DNA of 64,000 nt from Streptomyces erythrochromogenes. Lineage in GTDB: Bacteria; Actinomycetota; Actinomycetes; Streptomycetales; Streptomycetaceae. Both the position numbers and the translations under genes were made by a program. Every line of letters begins with the position of its first letter. The stretch's first letter is position 1. The stretch covers positions 7,785,501 through 7,849,500 of the forward strand of contig NZ_CP108036.1 of assembly GCF_036170895.1 (NCBI RefSeq), in the 5' to 3' direction. Of the stretch, positions 17,267-26,407 are shown in pieces. Below the pieces are notes generated by a model. That model was given only the letters and a program-made list of their open reading frames with translations, did no database searches and had not been told where the DNA came from.

Positions 17267-18988
17267 ATGGCACGCACCGTCGCCCGGGTCATCATCGACG
17301 CACTCCAGGAACTGGGCGTCGGGCACGTCTTCGGCGTCGTCGGGGACGCGCTGAACCCGCTGACCGAGGCCATCCGCACCACCGACGGCCTGGAGTGGGT
17401 CGGATGCCGGCACGAGGAGGCCGCGGCCTTCGCGGCGGGCGCCCGGGCTCAGCTCTCCGGCACCCTCGGGGTGTGCATGGGCACGGTCGGACCGGGCTCC
17501 GTGCACCTGCTCAACGGTCTGTACGACGCAGCCAAGAGCCGTGCACCCGTCCTCGCGATCTGCGGCCAGGTTCCCCTCGCCGAGATCGGCAGCGACTACT
17601 TCCAGGAGGTCGACAACGACCTGCTCTTCCGCGACGTGGCCGTTCACCGGGCCACCGTCACCTCCCCGGACCAGATGCCGCGCGCGCTCGAAACCGCCGT
17701 CCGGGCCGCCGTCACCCGCGGCGGGGTCGCCGTACTGACCGTTCCCGGCGACATCGGCGACCAGGAACTGCCCGAGGACCGGCCCGTACGCTTCGCGCTC
17801 GACCGTGCCGTCACCCGTCCCGACGACCCCTCCCTCGCCCGCGCCGCCGACCTGCTCAACGCCGCCTCCCGGGTGACCCTGCTGGTCGGCCAGGGAGCGC
17901 GCGGCGCCCGTGCCGATGTCCTGCGGGCCGCCGAAGCACTGGCCTCCCCCATGGTCCTGACGCTGAAGGCCAAGGAGGGCTTCGAGGGCGACAACCCCTT
18001 CCAGGTCGGGCAGACGGGCCTCATCGGCAACCCCGCGGCCGCCCACGCCTTCGACAGCGCCGACGCCCTGCTGATGCTGGGCACGGACTTCCCCTACCGC
18101 GACTGGTACCCGGAAGGCGCCAAGGTCGTCCAGGTGGACACCCGCGAGGAGCACCTGGGACGCCGCACGCCCGTGGACGTGGGTCTGGCCGGCGACGTCG
18201 GCGCCACACTGCAAGCGCTTCTCCCGCTCCTCAAGACAGGCCGGGACCGCACGCATCTGGACGACGCCGTCGACCGGTTCGCCGACTGGCAGGAGGGACA
18301 GCAGCGGCTGGCCGACCCGGCCCGGGAACACCGGCCGGTCGGGAAGCTGCGGGCAGCCCTGGACAACCGCGACCACGACATCCGACCCGAGGCGCTGGCC
18401 GCCGCCCTGGACGCCCACGCCGCCGACGACGCCGTCTTCACCTCCGACACCGGAATGGCCACCGTCTGGCTCTCCCGCTTCGTCACCATGCACGCGGACC
18501 GGCGCCTGCTCGGCTCCTACAACCTCGGCTCGATGGCCAACGCCATGCCCCAGGCCCTCGGCGCCCAGCTCTGGGCACCCGACCGCCAGGTCGTCGCCTT
18601 CTGCGGGGACGGCGGACTGAGCATGCTGCTCGGCGACCTGATGACCATCAAGACCTACCGGCTCCCCGTGAAGCTCGTGGTCTTCGACAACCGCCGCCTC
18701 GGCATGGTCAAACTGGAACAGGAACAGGTGGGGCTGCCCGAATTCGGCACCGAACTCGACAATCCCGACTTCGCGGCCGTCGCCACCGCCCTGGGCATCA
18801 CCGGCATCCGCCTCACCGACCCCGCAGAACTCGACGAGACCGTACGCCGTGCCCTGGCGACCCCCGGGCCGGTCCTCCTGGACGTCCTGACCAACCCCGA
18901 AGAAGTCGCCGTCCCCGCCAAGCCCACCCTGGCCCAGGGCTGGGGCTTCGCCGTGGCCAAGGCCAAGGAGATCCTTCCTGGGCGGTAG
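17267..18988 (+). CDS. poxB: ThDP-dependent pyruvate dehydrogenase (quinone)/pyruvate oxidase
   Basis: 573 residues with the three-domain ThDP-enzyme architecture: N-terminal PYR domain with the catalytic Glu at about residue 50 (GCRHEEAAAFA), central FAD-type domain (LLVGQGARGA), and C-terminal PP domain with the ThDP motif CGDGGLSMLLGDLMT. The C-terminal end (QGWGFAVAKAKEIL) resembles the lipid-activation helix of PoxB. The expected reaction is decarboxylation of pyruvate to acetate with electrons to quinone. GGAGGT precedes the ATG. Acetolactate synthase is the main alternative, but the PoxB-like C-terminus argues against it. Confidence 0.9.
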   Translation: MARTVARVIIDALQELGVGHVFGVVGDALNPLTEAIRTTDGLEWVGCRHEEAAAFAAGARAQLSGTLGVCMGTVGPGSVHLLNGLYDAAKSRAPVLAICGQVPLAEIGSDYFQEVDNDLLFRDVAVHRATVTSPDQMPRALETAVRAAVTRGGVAVLTVPGDIGDQELPEDRPVRFALDRAVTRPDDPSLARAADLLNAASRVTLLVGQGARGARADVLRAAEALASPMVLTLKAKEGFEGDNPFQVGQTGLIGNPAAAHAFDSADALLMLGTDFPYRDWYPEGAKVVQVDTREEHLGRRTPVDVGLAGDVGATLQALLPLLKTGRDRTHLDDAVDRFADWQEGQQRLADPAREHRPVGKLRAALDNRDHDIRPEALAAALDAHAADDAVFTSDTGMATVWLSRFVTMHADRRLLGSYNLGSMANAMPQALGAQLWAPDRQVVAFCGDGGLSMLLGDLMTIKTYRLPVKLVVFDNRRLGMVKLEQEQVGLPEFGTELDNPDFAAVATALGITGIRLTDPAELDETVRRALATPGPVLLDVLTNPEEVAVPAKPTLAQGWGFAVAKAKEILPGR

Positions 18989-19411
18989 CGGGCAGCAGCC
19001 CGGCCGGTTCGGCCCACCGCCTCCAGCAGGCATGCCCGGACATTCGGTTTATCCCGGTCAAGAGGGGCAGGTGCAGCGGAGGGCCGCCCCGGCCCGCTGG
19101 TGCAGGGCCGTGCGTAAGTGACCACCGCCCAGGGCGCACGGCCCTACGACACGGACCACTCGCTGACGGCGGGGGAGCGGGGGCACCCGACCCCCGTGTG
19201 CTGCTCCTGCCGACCGGGGCCTACCGGCACGGCAGCCCCTCGGCGGCCGGAACGGCGCCGACCGGCTGCTCGCGGCCGCGGCCGCCGCCGTCGACAGCTC
19301 CGCATCCGGCGCGGCCACCGCTTCCCGACCGCGGCCTGATCGGGTTTCCCCCACGGGTGCGCGGGCAGACGCCGCTGACAGCCGGAGCACCTTCGAAAGG
19401 CGGGAATCACC
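18989..19411. other. 420-bp gap without a supported gene
   Basis: GC-rich sequence between poxB and the DUF6479 gene. No frame has family support. It presumably holds the promoter of the downstream DUF6479-DUF3253-mtr group, but no consensus promoter is obvious. Confidence 0.4.
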
Positions 19412-19738
19412 ATGACGGACCTGTCTTCCCTCCACCACTCCGTCCAGCTCTCCGCCGGGGCGGCCGGCACGGGACTCCTGGCCGTGGGCATCGTGGTCGC
19501 CCTGCTCCTCATCGCGGCCGTCTGGTGGGGCATCCGGCGCCGCGCCGCAGAGCCGCCCCCGGGCGCACCTTCCCGGCCCACGGCCCGGCGGCCCCACCAC
19601 GTCGAGGAACACCGCGAGCCCGACCCCCAGTCTTTCCCCGGTGGCGGCGAAAGACTGTCACCGCACGAGATGAAGGGTGACGGGAACCTCGGCTCCCGGC
19701 GTGAGGGCGGCGACCACCCCGAAGGGACGAACCGGTGA
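19412..19738 (+). CDS. DUF6479-type small membrane protein
   Basis: 108 residues: one transmembrane helix (TGLLAVGIVVALLLIAAVWW), then a basic stop-transfer GIRRRAAEPP and a long polar Pro/Arg/Gly-rich tail ending near GGDHPEGTNR. This matches the DUF6479 family of Streptomyces stress-associated loci. Its stop codon overlaps the start of the DUF3253 gene, so the two are translationally coupled. Confidence 0.78.
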   Translation: MTDLSSLHHSVQLSAGAAGTGLLAVGIVVALLLIAAVWWGIRRRAAEPPPGAPSRPTARRPHHVEEHREPDPQSFPGGGERLSPHEMKGDGNLGSRREGGDHPEGTNR

Positions 19739-20049
19739 TGACGAGCGCCGGCCGGAAGGAGACGACGGGCCGGCACATGGAGCAGGCCATTTTGAAGCTG
19801 CTGGAGCACCGCGGCCCCACCGCGACGATCTGCCCCTCCGACGCCGCGCGAGCGGTGTACGCGGGGGACGGCGACGGCTGGCGCGACCTCATGGAACCGG
19901 CCCGCCGCGCCGCCCGCCGGCTGGTCACGGCCGGCGAGGTCGAGATCACCCAGGGCGGCCGCACGGTCGACCCGGCCGCAGCGCGGGGTCCCATCCGCAT
20001 ACGGCGCGCCCGACGGGCGACGACTCCCGCCGACGGCGCGTCGGCGTAG
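19735..20049 (+). CDS. DUF3253 protein
   Basis: 104 residues with the DUF3253 winged-helix-like pattern: AILKLLEHRG, ICPSDAARAVY, WRDLMEPARRAARRLV and GEVEITQGGRTVDP. The family is small and often annotated as S-adenosylmethionine-associated or DNA-binding-like, without proven function. Start is GTG 19735 or ATG 19738; both overlap the upstream stop. It is followed after 9 bp by mycothione reductase. Confidence 0.82.
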   Translation: MMTSAGRKETTGRHMEQAILKLLEHRGPTATICPSDAARAVYAGDGDGWRDLMEPARRAARRLVTAGEVEITQGGRTVDPAAARGPIRIRRARRATTPADGASA

Positions 20050-20058
20050 GCGGGCCCG

Positions 20059-21441
20059 ATGCGTCACCACGATCTCGTCGTCATCGGTGCCGGATCCGGT
20101 AACGCGGTCGTCGACGACTCGTTCGCGGACCTGGACGTGGCCATCGTCGAGGAGCGCTGGTTCGGCGGGACCTGCCTGAACGCCGGATGCATCCCGAGCA
20201 AGATGCTGGCCCACACCGCCCAAGTGGCCCGCACGGTCAGGGATGCCGGAACCTACGACGTGGACGCCGGGCCGGGCGGGGTGCGCTGGCGAGCCGTGCG
20301 CGACCGGGTCTTCCGGCGGCTGGACGCCGAACGGGAGAAGGGCCGCAGGGGCCGCGAGGGCCAGGACTTCATCACCGTGTACGAGGGCCGGGCCCGGTTC
20401 ACGGGCCCCAGGACCCTCCGGATCGAGCGGTCCGACGGCGGCGCCCGCGACATAGGAGCCGCCCAGGTCGTCGTCGCCGCGGGAGGCCGCCCGCTGATCC
20501 CCCCGCCCGTAGCGGACTCGGGGCTGCCGTACGAAACCTCCGACACCGTCATGCGCCTCGACGACCCGCCCCGGCGCCTGGCGATCCTCGGCGGCGGCTA
20601 CATCGCCGCGGAGCTGGCCGAGGTGTTCGCCGCTGCGGGCAGCTCCGTCACCGTCGTGGAGAAGGAGCGGCGCCTGCTCGGCCCGCAGGACGAGACGGTC
20701 TCCGAGCGGTTCACCGAGCTGGTCCGCTCCCGCTACGACCTCAGGCTCGGCCGGGAACTCATGCGGGTCGACGGCCGCCCGGGCGCGCTGCGGCTGACCC
20801 TCGACGACGGCTCGACGGCCGAGGCGGACCTGCTGCTCGTCGCGGTGGGCCGGGTTCCCAACAGCGACCGGCTGGATCTCGAAGCGGCCGGCGTCGCCAC
20901 CCACGACGACGGCCGGGTGATCGTCGACCGCTGTCAGCGCACGAGCGCGGAAGGGGTCTTCGCCCTGGGGGACATCTGCTCGCCGGTGCCCCTCAAGCAC
21001 GTCGCCAACCGTGAGGCGGAGGTCGTCGCACACAACCTCCGCCACCCGGACGAGCTGGTCACCTGCGACCACGAGCGGGTGCCGGCGGCGGTCTTCACCC
21101 AGCCGCAGATCGCCTCGGTGGGTCTCACCGAACAGGAGTGCCGCGACCGGGGACCGGACTACGCGGTGGGCACGGCCGCGTACGCCGACACCGCCTACGG
21201 CTGGGCCATGGAGGACACCACCGGCTTCTGCAAGGTGCTCGCCGAGCCGGACTCAGGCCGTCTCCTGGGCGCCCACCTCATGGGTGCCCAGGCCCCCGCT
21301 CTCATCCAGCCCCTCGTGCTGGCCGTGGCCCTCGGCATCGACGCCGCCACCCTCGCCGGTGCCCCGTACTGGATCCATCCCGCACTGACCGAGGTCGTGG
21401 AGAACGCACTCCTCGACCTGGACCTCGCCCCCCGCCGGTGA
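20059..21441 (+). CDS. mtr: mycothione reductase
   Basis: 460-residue flavoprotein disulfide reductase. FAD motif VVIGAGSGN (about 7-15) and redox-active disulfide C39/C44 in GGTCLNAGCIPSKM are followed by the NAD(P) motif AILGGGYIAAELAEVF. The C-terminal catalytic His-Pro-Ala-Leu-Thr-Glu lies in WIHPALTEVVENALL. The GSGN start and C-terminus fit mycothione reductase better than dihydrolipoyl dehydrogenase. It regenerates mycothiol in the cytoplasm, relevant to thiol balance and to mycothiol-dependent arsenate detoxification. Operon position is last of three genes. Confidence 0.88.
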   Translation: MRHHDLVVIGAGSGNAVVDDSFADLDVAIVEERWFGGTCLNAGCIPSKMLAHTAQVARTVRDAGTYDVDAGPGGVRWRAVRDRVFRRLDAEREKGRRGREGQDFITVYEGRARFTGPRTLRIERSDGGARDIGAAQVVVAAGGRPLIPPPVADSGLPYETSDTVMRLDDPPRRLAILGGGYIAAELAEVFAAAGSSVTVVEKERRLLGPQDETVSERFTELVRSRYDLRLGRELMRVDGRPGALRLTLDDGSTAEADLLLVAVGRVPNSDRLDLEAAGVATHDDGRVIVDRCQRTSAEGVFALGDICSPVPLKHVANREAEVVAHNLRHPDELVTCDHERVPAAVFTQPQIASVGLTEQECRDRGPDYAVGTAAYADTAYGWAMEDTTGFCKVLAEPDSGRLLGAHLMGAQAPALIQPLVLAVALGIDAATLAGAPYWIHPALTEVVENALLDLDLAPRR

Positions 21442-21477
21442 GCGTTTCGAGGGCTCCCCAGCGGTAAGGCGCACCAT

Positions 21478-22443
21478 ATGGTGCACATCGGATACACAAT
21501 GATGACCGAGCAAGCCGGACCCAGGGAACTGGTCGGCCACGTGGTGGGGGCGGAACGGGCGGGATTCGACTTCTCCGTGATCTCCGACCACTCCTTCCCC
21601 TGGCTGGAGGCCCAAGGGCACGCCCCGTACGCGTGGAGCGTCCTGGGAGCCGCCGCGCAGGCCACCTCGCGGATCCCCCTCATGACCTACGTGACCTGCC
21701 CGACCTTCCGCTACCACCCCGCGGTGATCGCCCAGAAGGCCGCCACGATGCAGCTCCTGTCCGAGGGACGCTTCCGGCTGGGCCTCGGATCGGGCGAGAA
21801 CCTCAACGAGCACATCGTCGGCGCGGGCTGGCCCGCCGCCCACGTCCGCCTCGACATGCTCGAAGAAGCCGTGGAGATCATCCGCTCGCTGTTCGCCGGA
21901 GGGTACGTCAGCCATCACGGCACCCACTTCGACGTCGAGAACGCCCGACTGTGGGACCTCCCCGACGACCCGCCCCCGATCGGCATCGCCGTGTCCGGAG
22001 ACCGGTCCTGCGAGATCGCCGGCACGTACGGCGACCTGCTGATCGCCACCGAGCCGAAGCAGGAGCTGCTGACCGCGTTCGACGCGCACGGCGGCACGGG
22101 CAAACCGCGCGTGGGCCAGCTCCCGGTCTCCTACGACCCCGACCCCGACGCCGCGGTGGACCGGGCCCACCGGCAGTTCCGCTGGGCGCTCGGCGGCTGG
22201 AAGGTCAACGCGGAACTCCCCGGCCCCGCCGGGTTCGCCCAGGCCTCGCAGTACACCAGGCCCGAGGACGTCGCCGACGCCATCCCCTGCGGCGACGACG
22301 TGGAGGCCTTCGTCGACGCCGTACGCCCGTACGCCGACGCCGGATTCGACGAGGTCGCCCTGGTCCAGATCGGCGGTGACCAGCAGGAATCCTTCCTGGC
22401 CTGGTCCGAGGCCAAGCTGCTGCCGGCCCTGGCGGAGCTGTGA
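21478..22443 (+). CDS. F420-dependent LLM-class oxidoreductase (TIGR03557-like)
   Basis: 321 residues, TIM-barrel luciferase-like fold. VISDHSFPWLEAQGHAPYAW, RIPLMTYVTCPTFRYHP and RFRLGLGSGENLNEH are characteristic of the TIGR03557/F420-dependent glucose-6-phosphate dehydrogenase-like group. Streptomycetes make F420, so use of that cofactor is expected; the substrate is not evident. It begins 36 bp after mtr on the same strand and may belong to the same transcript. Confidence 0.88.
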   Translation: MVHIGYTMMTEQAGPRELVGHVVGAERAGFDFSVISDHSFPWLEAQGHAPYAWSVLGAAAQATSRIPLMTYVTCPTFRYHPAVIAQKAATMQLLSEGRFRLGLGSGENLNEHIVGAGWPAAHVRLDMLEEAVEIIRSLFAGGYVSHHGTHFDVENARLWDLPDDPPPIGIAVSGDRSCEIAGTYGDLLIATEPKQELLTAFDAHGGTGKPRVGQLPVSYDPDPDAAVDRAHRQFRWALGGWKVNAELPGPAGFAQASQYTRPEDVADAIPCGDDVEAFVDAVRPYADAGFDEVALVQIGGDQQESFLAWSEAKLLPALAEL

Positions 22444-22654
22444 CGGCCAAAGGGCCGAGCGCCGAGCAGACCAGGGCCGCCGGTGGGCTGTGTGGCCCAG
22501 CAAGACGGTCCGTTCGGTGCGTGCCGCTTGCGGGGTGGGGCAGGCGCACGGGAGCAGGGCACCGATGGAGTGCCCCACCCCGCATCAGGGAAGCGGCCGC
22601 GGCCGCACGCCGTGACCGCACAAGGTGCGGGCCCCACACACCAGGAGGTCGGAC

Positions 22655-23104
22655 ATGTCGCAGGTCAAGGAATCCATCGAGGTCAACGTCCCCGTTCGTA
22701 CCGCGTACGACCAGTGGACGCAGTTCGAGTCGTTCCCGCAGTTCATGGACGGCGTGGAGAGGATCGAGCAGCGCACGGACACGCTCACGCACTGGGTGAC
22801 GAAGATTTCCGGCGTGGAGCGGGAGTTCGACGCGGAGATCACCGAGCAGATCCCCGACACCAAGGTCGCCTGGGTCACCGTCGGCGGAGAGACCGAGCAG
22901 TCGGGCCTGGTGACCTTCCAGCCCATCGACCCTTCCCATACCCAGGTCACGCTCATGATGGACTTCGACCCGGAGGGGATGGCGGAGAACATCGGCGACA
23001 AGCTCGGCTTCGTCGATCGGCAGGTCAAGGGCGACCTCAAGCGCTTCAAGCACTTCATCGAGGACCGGGGCGCCGCCTCCGGCGGCTGGCGCGGTCAGGT
23101 CTGA
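22655..23104 (+). CDS. SRPBCC-family protein (polyketide cyclase/dehydrase-like)
   Basis: 149 residues with the START/Bet v1-like pattern: ESIEVNVPVRTAYDQWTQFE, SFPQFMDGVERIEQ, VAWVTVGGETEQSGLVTFQP and a long C-terminal helix KQVKGDLKRF-like region. Members bind hydrophobic ligands, and stand-alone ones of this type are common in Streptomyces stress loci. CCAGGAGGT precedes the ATG at 22655 at good spacing. Ligand unknown. Confidence 0.87.
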   Translation: MSQVKESIEVNVPVRTAYDQWTQFESFPQFMDGVERIEQRTDTLTHWVTKISGVEREFDAEITEQIPDTKVAWVTVGGETEQSGLVTFQPIDPSHTQVTLMMDFDPEGMAENIGDKLGFVDRQVKGDLKRFKHFIEDRGAASGGWRGQV

Positions 23105-23214
23105 CACCGCGCACCGACGACGGGGTTCGGGGTACCGGCGACCGCCGGTACCCCGAACCCCTCACGCGCACCGGTCGGTTTCGCTCGCCGGCTCGAACGG
23201 TCGGCCGTGCGGCG

Positions 23215-23652
23215 TCAGAACGCGTACACCGGGTTCTCGTTCAGGGTCGAGGCCATCACGCACGTGTTGGAGAAGGTGTGCTTCCAGGCGACGCGCCTGC
23301 CGTGCAGTACGCCGTCCGCGGTGACCGTGACCGGGTCGAAGTACATGGGGCAGGCCCGCGACGTGTCCGGTGCCGCCAGCAGGCGGTTGAGTTCGCCGTC
23401 GGTGGCGTTGAGGGCGTCGCACGCGGCCCGCGGGGCGGGGTGGGTGCCCTCGGCGGTGTAGGCGCAGCTGAGGGTGGCCGCGCGTACGACGGTGTCCGTG
23501 TCCGCGTCCGTGGGCGCGCCGGAACCCTGGACGACGGTGAAGACCATCGCGGACGGGCCGTGCCCACCGGCGGGTTGAGCTTCCGCGAGCCCCGTGGTGC
23601 CTGCAATGCAGAGGAGACTGAGGGCGGATACGGCGATGACGTGGCGGCGCAT
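23215..23652 (-). CDS. SSI-family subtilisin inhibitor
   Basis: 145 residues with a Sec signal peptide of about 26 residues (VIAVSALSLLCIAGTTGLAE). Four Cys in the SSI arrangement pair as C63-C78 and C101-C131. The reactive-site loop CPMYFDP places P1 at Met103 and P1' at Tyr104, matching the CPM type of classical SSI. WKHTFSNTCVMAS is the family C-terminal signature. It is secreted and inhibits extracellular subtilisin-like or related proteases. Monocistronic. Confidence 0.92.
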   Translation of the reverse strand: MRRHVIAVSALSLLCIAGTTGLAEAQPAGGHGPSAMVFTVVQGSGAPTDADTDTVVRAATLSCAYTAEGTHPAPRAACDALNATDGELNRLLAAPDTSRACPMYFDPVTVTADGVLHGRRVAWKHTFSNTCVMASTLNENPVYAF

Positions 23653-24040
23653 GACAAGTTTCCCCTTCGAATCAAGGCTGGTTACGGTTCGGCGCCTGTG
23701 ATCTGACGCTCAACTGAAGACGAGCCTGGCAGGTCCGAAGGAGAGTCGCCAACGGGTGGTCGATTTACGGACAGATCCTTCGCATATCGGATCGCCGGCG
23801 GGTGTTCGCCCAGCTGGCGAGGCACGTTTCCGGGCGTTCGCCCGGCTCAGGAGGCGGGGTGCGCCGTCGTCCGTGACACGCCCCTGCCTGGTGGAGGCGG
23901 TACGCGGTTCGCCGAAGCGGCTCACAGGGTGACGGGATGAGTGCGGTCGTGCGGTTGGGGGAGCCGGTTCCACGAAGGGCGCGAACGGCCGCGATCGACC
24001 ATCCGCTGAGGTCGCCCTGACGTCCGGAAGGGCCGGGGAA
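23653..24040. other. 390-bp gap without a supported gene
   Basis: Upstream region of the SSI gene (minus strand) and 3' flank of the broken gene at 24.0-25.9 kb. No frame has family support. Confidence 0.4.
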
Positions 24041-25850
24041 CTACTCCTCCCCGGCCGGGAGCCCGAGGAGGTGGTCGACGAAGCCCTTGTAGGCGTCGGC
24101 CTTCCGGTAGTCCGACCTGAGCTGCTCCTCCTTGCGCTGCAACTCGGAGGCGAGCCCGGTCTTCATCAGGAAGTCGCGCAGGTGCTGTCCGCCGATCCGG
24201 CGGCCGAGGTCCTTGGTGGCGGAGGCCCGGCCGCTGAAAGCCCCCATCCTGTCTTCCTGCTGCATGTTCTGCAGAGCTGCCGCCGCAGCCTTGAACTCGG
24301 GCTGACCCGGGCCCCGTGTACCCCGCTGGTCGTAGTCCCGGCTGACGGCGGCGATGCTCTCGATGTCCGGCGGCTTGACCCCGGCGCCCGCGTACAGCGA
24401 TTGCCGGAACGCCTTGCTCTGCTCCATGCCGATGCTCTCGTACATGATGGTCTTGCCGGCCGACAGCGCCTGGAGGTGCTCTGGTTGCCGGTCGTCATCA
24501 CGATCGGCTCGCTCGCCTTGATCAGCGTCAGCATGTCGTCGTGCGGGACCCGGTCGGTCGTGATCCAGTGCATCGTCTTGCCGGCGCCGCCGGTGTCATG
24601 GACCGTGACCGTCGGGGTCTGTTTCCGGGCGGACACCTCCACCAGCCGAACCTTGGCCACCCCGAGCCCCGCGAGGTCGCGTTTCACCGTGGCGTCGAGC
24701 TCCGGCATCTGCGTGGGCGAGGACGGGACGACGTGCACGTCGTTGTCGTTGCCGTTCTCGACCTCGGCCACGGTGAGCGCGAACCACATCGCGCTCTTGT
24801 CGGAGTAGGCGAAGTACAGCCGGGAAGTGGCTGCGGCGGCGCACTCCTTGGCCGCCCGCTCCTGGCCTTCCGGGAAGAGCGCGGTCAGGAGCTCCCTGGA
24901 CTTCAGCGCCGGGAGTTCTCCAACCGGGCGGCCCGCTTGTTCTCCTCGCCCTCGATGCCGTCCTGGTGCTGTTCGTAGGCGCCCAGACCGGCGTCGAAGG
25001 TGATACCGACCTCTCCGGCACCGAGTCCGGTTGTGTAGCCGGTCCCGGGGGCGCCCGGCGGCAGCGGTTCCTTCTTGGAGTACTCGGTCGTCGAGGAGAC
25101 GGTGCTGCCCCATGTGCCGACGCTCTTCTGGAAGTTCTTGGTGGCAGCCAGCTGCGGGGCGACGATCGCGTGGGTGGGAGCCTTGCCGGGGTCGAGTTGC
25201 GGAGCGGCGGGAGTGGCTCCGTCGAGCACCGTGAACGGGTGGCCGGAGTCCTCGAAGGCGCCCGGCTGCTTCTTGTGCAATGCCTCGGCGGTCAGCAGTG
25301 CGATGTCGTTCTTGTTCGCCTCGGTCCGCGGGAAGTTCTCGCGCAATGCGTCGGCGGTCTTGACGCCGAGCATCAGGTCGCCCTTGCCCTGGGCCTCATG
25401 GGTGAAGACCGCGATGGGTGCCCGGCCGGTCCACTCCAAGCAGCTGCAGAGCTGGTCGATGAGATGCGGCATGACCTGGGCCTTGTTGTTGAGCTTCACG
25501 GATCCGGCCATCTGCTGGAACACGGCGTCGTTCAACCGGCTTGCGGCCCGGCGCAGGCACCTGCGGGGAGCGGCCCGCTCCGTCTCCAGTTCGTAGCGGG
25601 CCTGCGCGGAGTTCGCCGCGAAGTCCTCCACCGAGACCTGCTCGGCGACCCCCGGCTTCCGCTCCTCGACCGGCGCCGGCGCCGGCGCCGGCGCAGTGGT
25701 GGTGTGGGGGTGGGTCTGGGTGTGCGGCGCCGTGGCCGGCGTCGCGGGGACCTGCTGCCGGGTGGCCGCGGAGCTCGGCTGCTGCTCGGCCCTGGTGAAC
25801 CTGGTCGGTTTGGGGTGGGGAGCCGGTCGCGGGGGGCGGACCGGGGTGGT
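24041..25850 (-). pseudogene. large protein of unknown function, broken by two frameshifts
   Basis: Three consecutive frames join into one protein-like sequence of about 590 residues. Part 1 (25850-24905) has a Pro/Ala linker and EWTGRAPIAVFTHEAQGKGD and ends LGAYEQHQDGIEGEENKRAA. Part 2 (to about 24480) has SRLYFAYSDKSAMWFALTVA, MHWITTDRVPHDDMLTLIKA and EPIVMTTGNQSTS. Part 3 resumes QALSAGKTIMYESIGMEQSK to the end. The MTTGNQSTSQALSAGKTIMYE stretch recalls the donor-site region of GT-B glycosyltransferases, a weak inference. The 5' end abuts a truncated FecCD permease, so it may also be truncated. Confidence 0.55.
25671..25694. repeat. GGCGCC hexanucleotide tandem repeat
   Basis: Four uninterrupted units of a GC-only hexamer encode an alternating Ala-Pro linker (APAPAPAP) in the broken minus-strand gene. 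Such a tract is prone to slippage. Confidence 0.8.
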
Positions 25851-25917
25851 CGCGGCCGAAGTGGTGGACGCCGGGGCGGTGGACGCCGGAACGACCGCCG
25901 GAGCGGACGTGCTCCCG

Positions 25918-26328
25918 GCCTCCGATGTGGTGCCGCTCACCGTGGTGCTCGCCGTGGGCGTGTTCCTCGCCGTCCAACGGCGCGCCGACCTCGACCTCGT
26001 CTCGCTCGACGAGGACACCCCCCGGCTCCTCGGCCTGGACCCGGCGCGCGGCCGCCCGGCCTTCCTGCTCAGCGCCACCGCCGTGGCCGCCGCCGGCACG
26101 ATCGGTTTCGTCGGCCTCGTGGCCCCCCACGCAGCCCGGGCCCTGGTGGGACGCCGCCACGTCAGGGTGGTCCCCGTCGCGGTACTCCTGGACGCCGTAC
26201 TCGTCTGCACCGCGGACCTGGTGGGGCGGACCGTGATCGCCCCGACCCAGATCGGCGCCGGACTGATGACGGCCCTGATCGGTACGCCGTACTTCCTCCA
26301 CCTCCTCGTCCGCAGCCGCAGCCGGTAG
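25918..26328 (+). pseudogene. FecCD-type siderophore permease, C-terminal fragment
   Basis: About 130 residues match the end of a BtuC/FecCD ABC permease: LDLVSLDEDTPRLLGLDPAR, TIGFVGLVAPHAARALVG and TQIGAGLMTALIGTPYFLHLL. Family members are about 330 residues with ten helices; only the last three or four remain. Upstream sequence switches abruptly to the broken gene on the other strand near 25.9 kb, so this is a 5'-truncated remnant at a recombination junction. Confidence 0.85.
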
Positions 26329-26407
26329 GGCTTCGTACAGCGGGATCCTCTCGGCCCCGACGTACCTCCGGCTCGGTCCTGCCGTACGCGGCCCTGCTCC
26401 AGCCGCG

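Noticed and set aside
17237..19680. Long open frames on both strands over poxB (about 600 and 760 residues)
   Set aside because: Low-complexity Arg/Pro/Gly or Gly/Val translations with no motifs; poxB itself has all three ThDP-enzyme domains.
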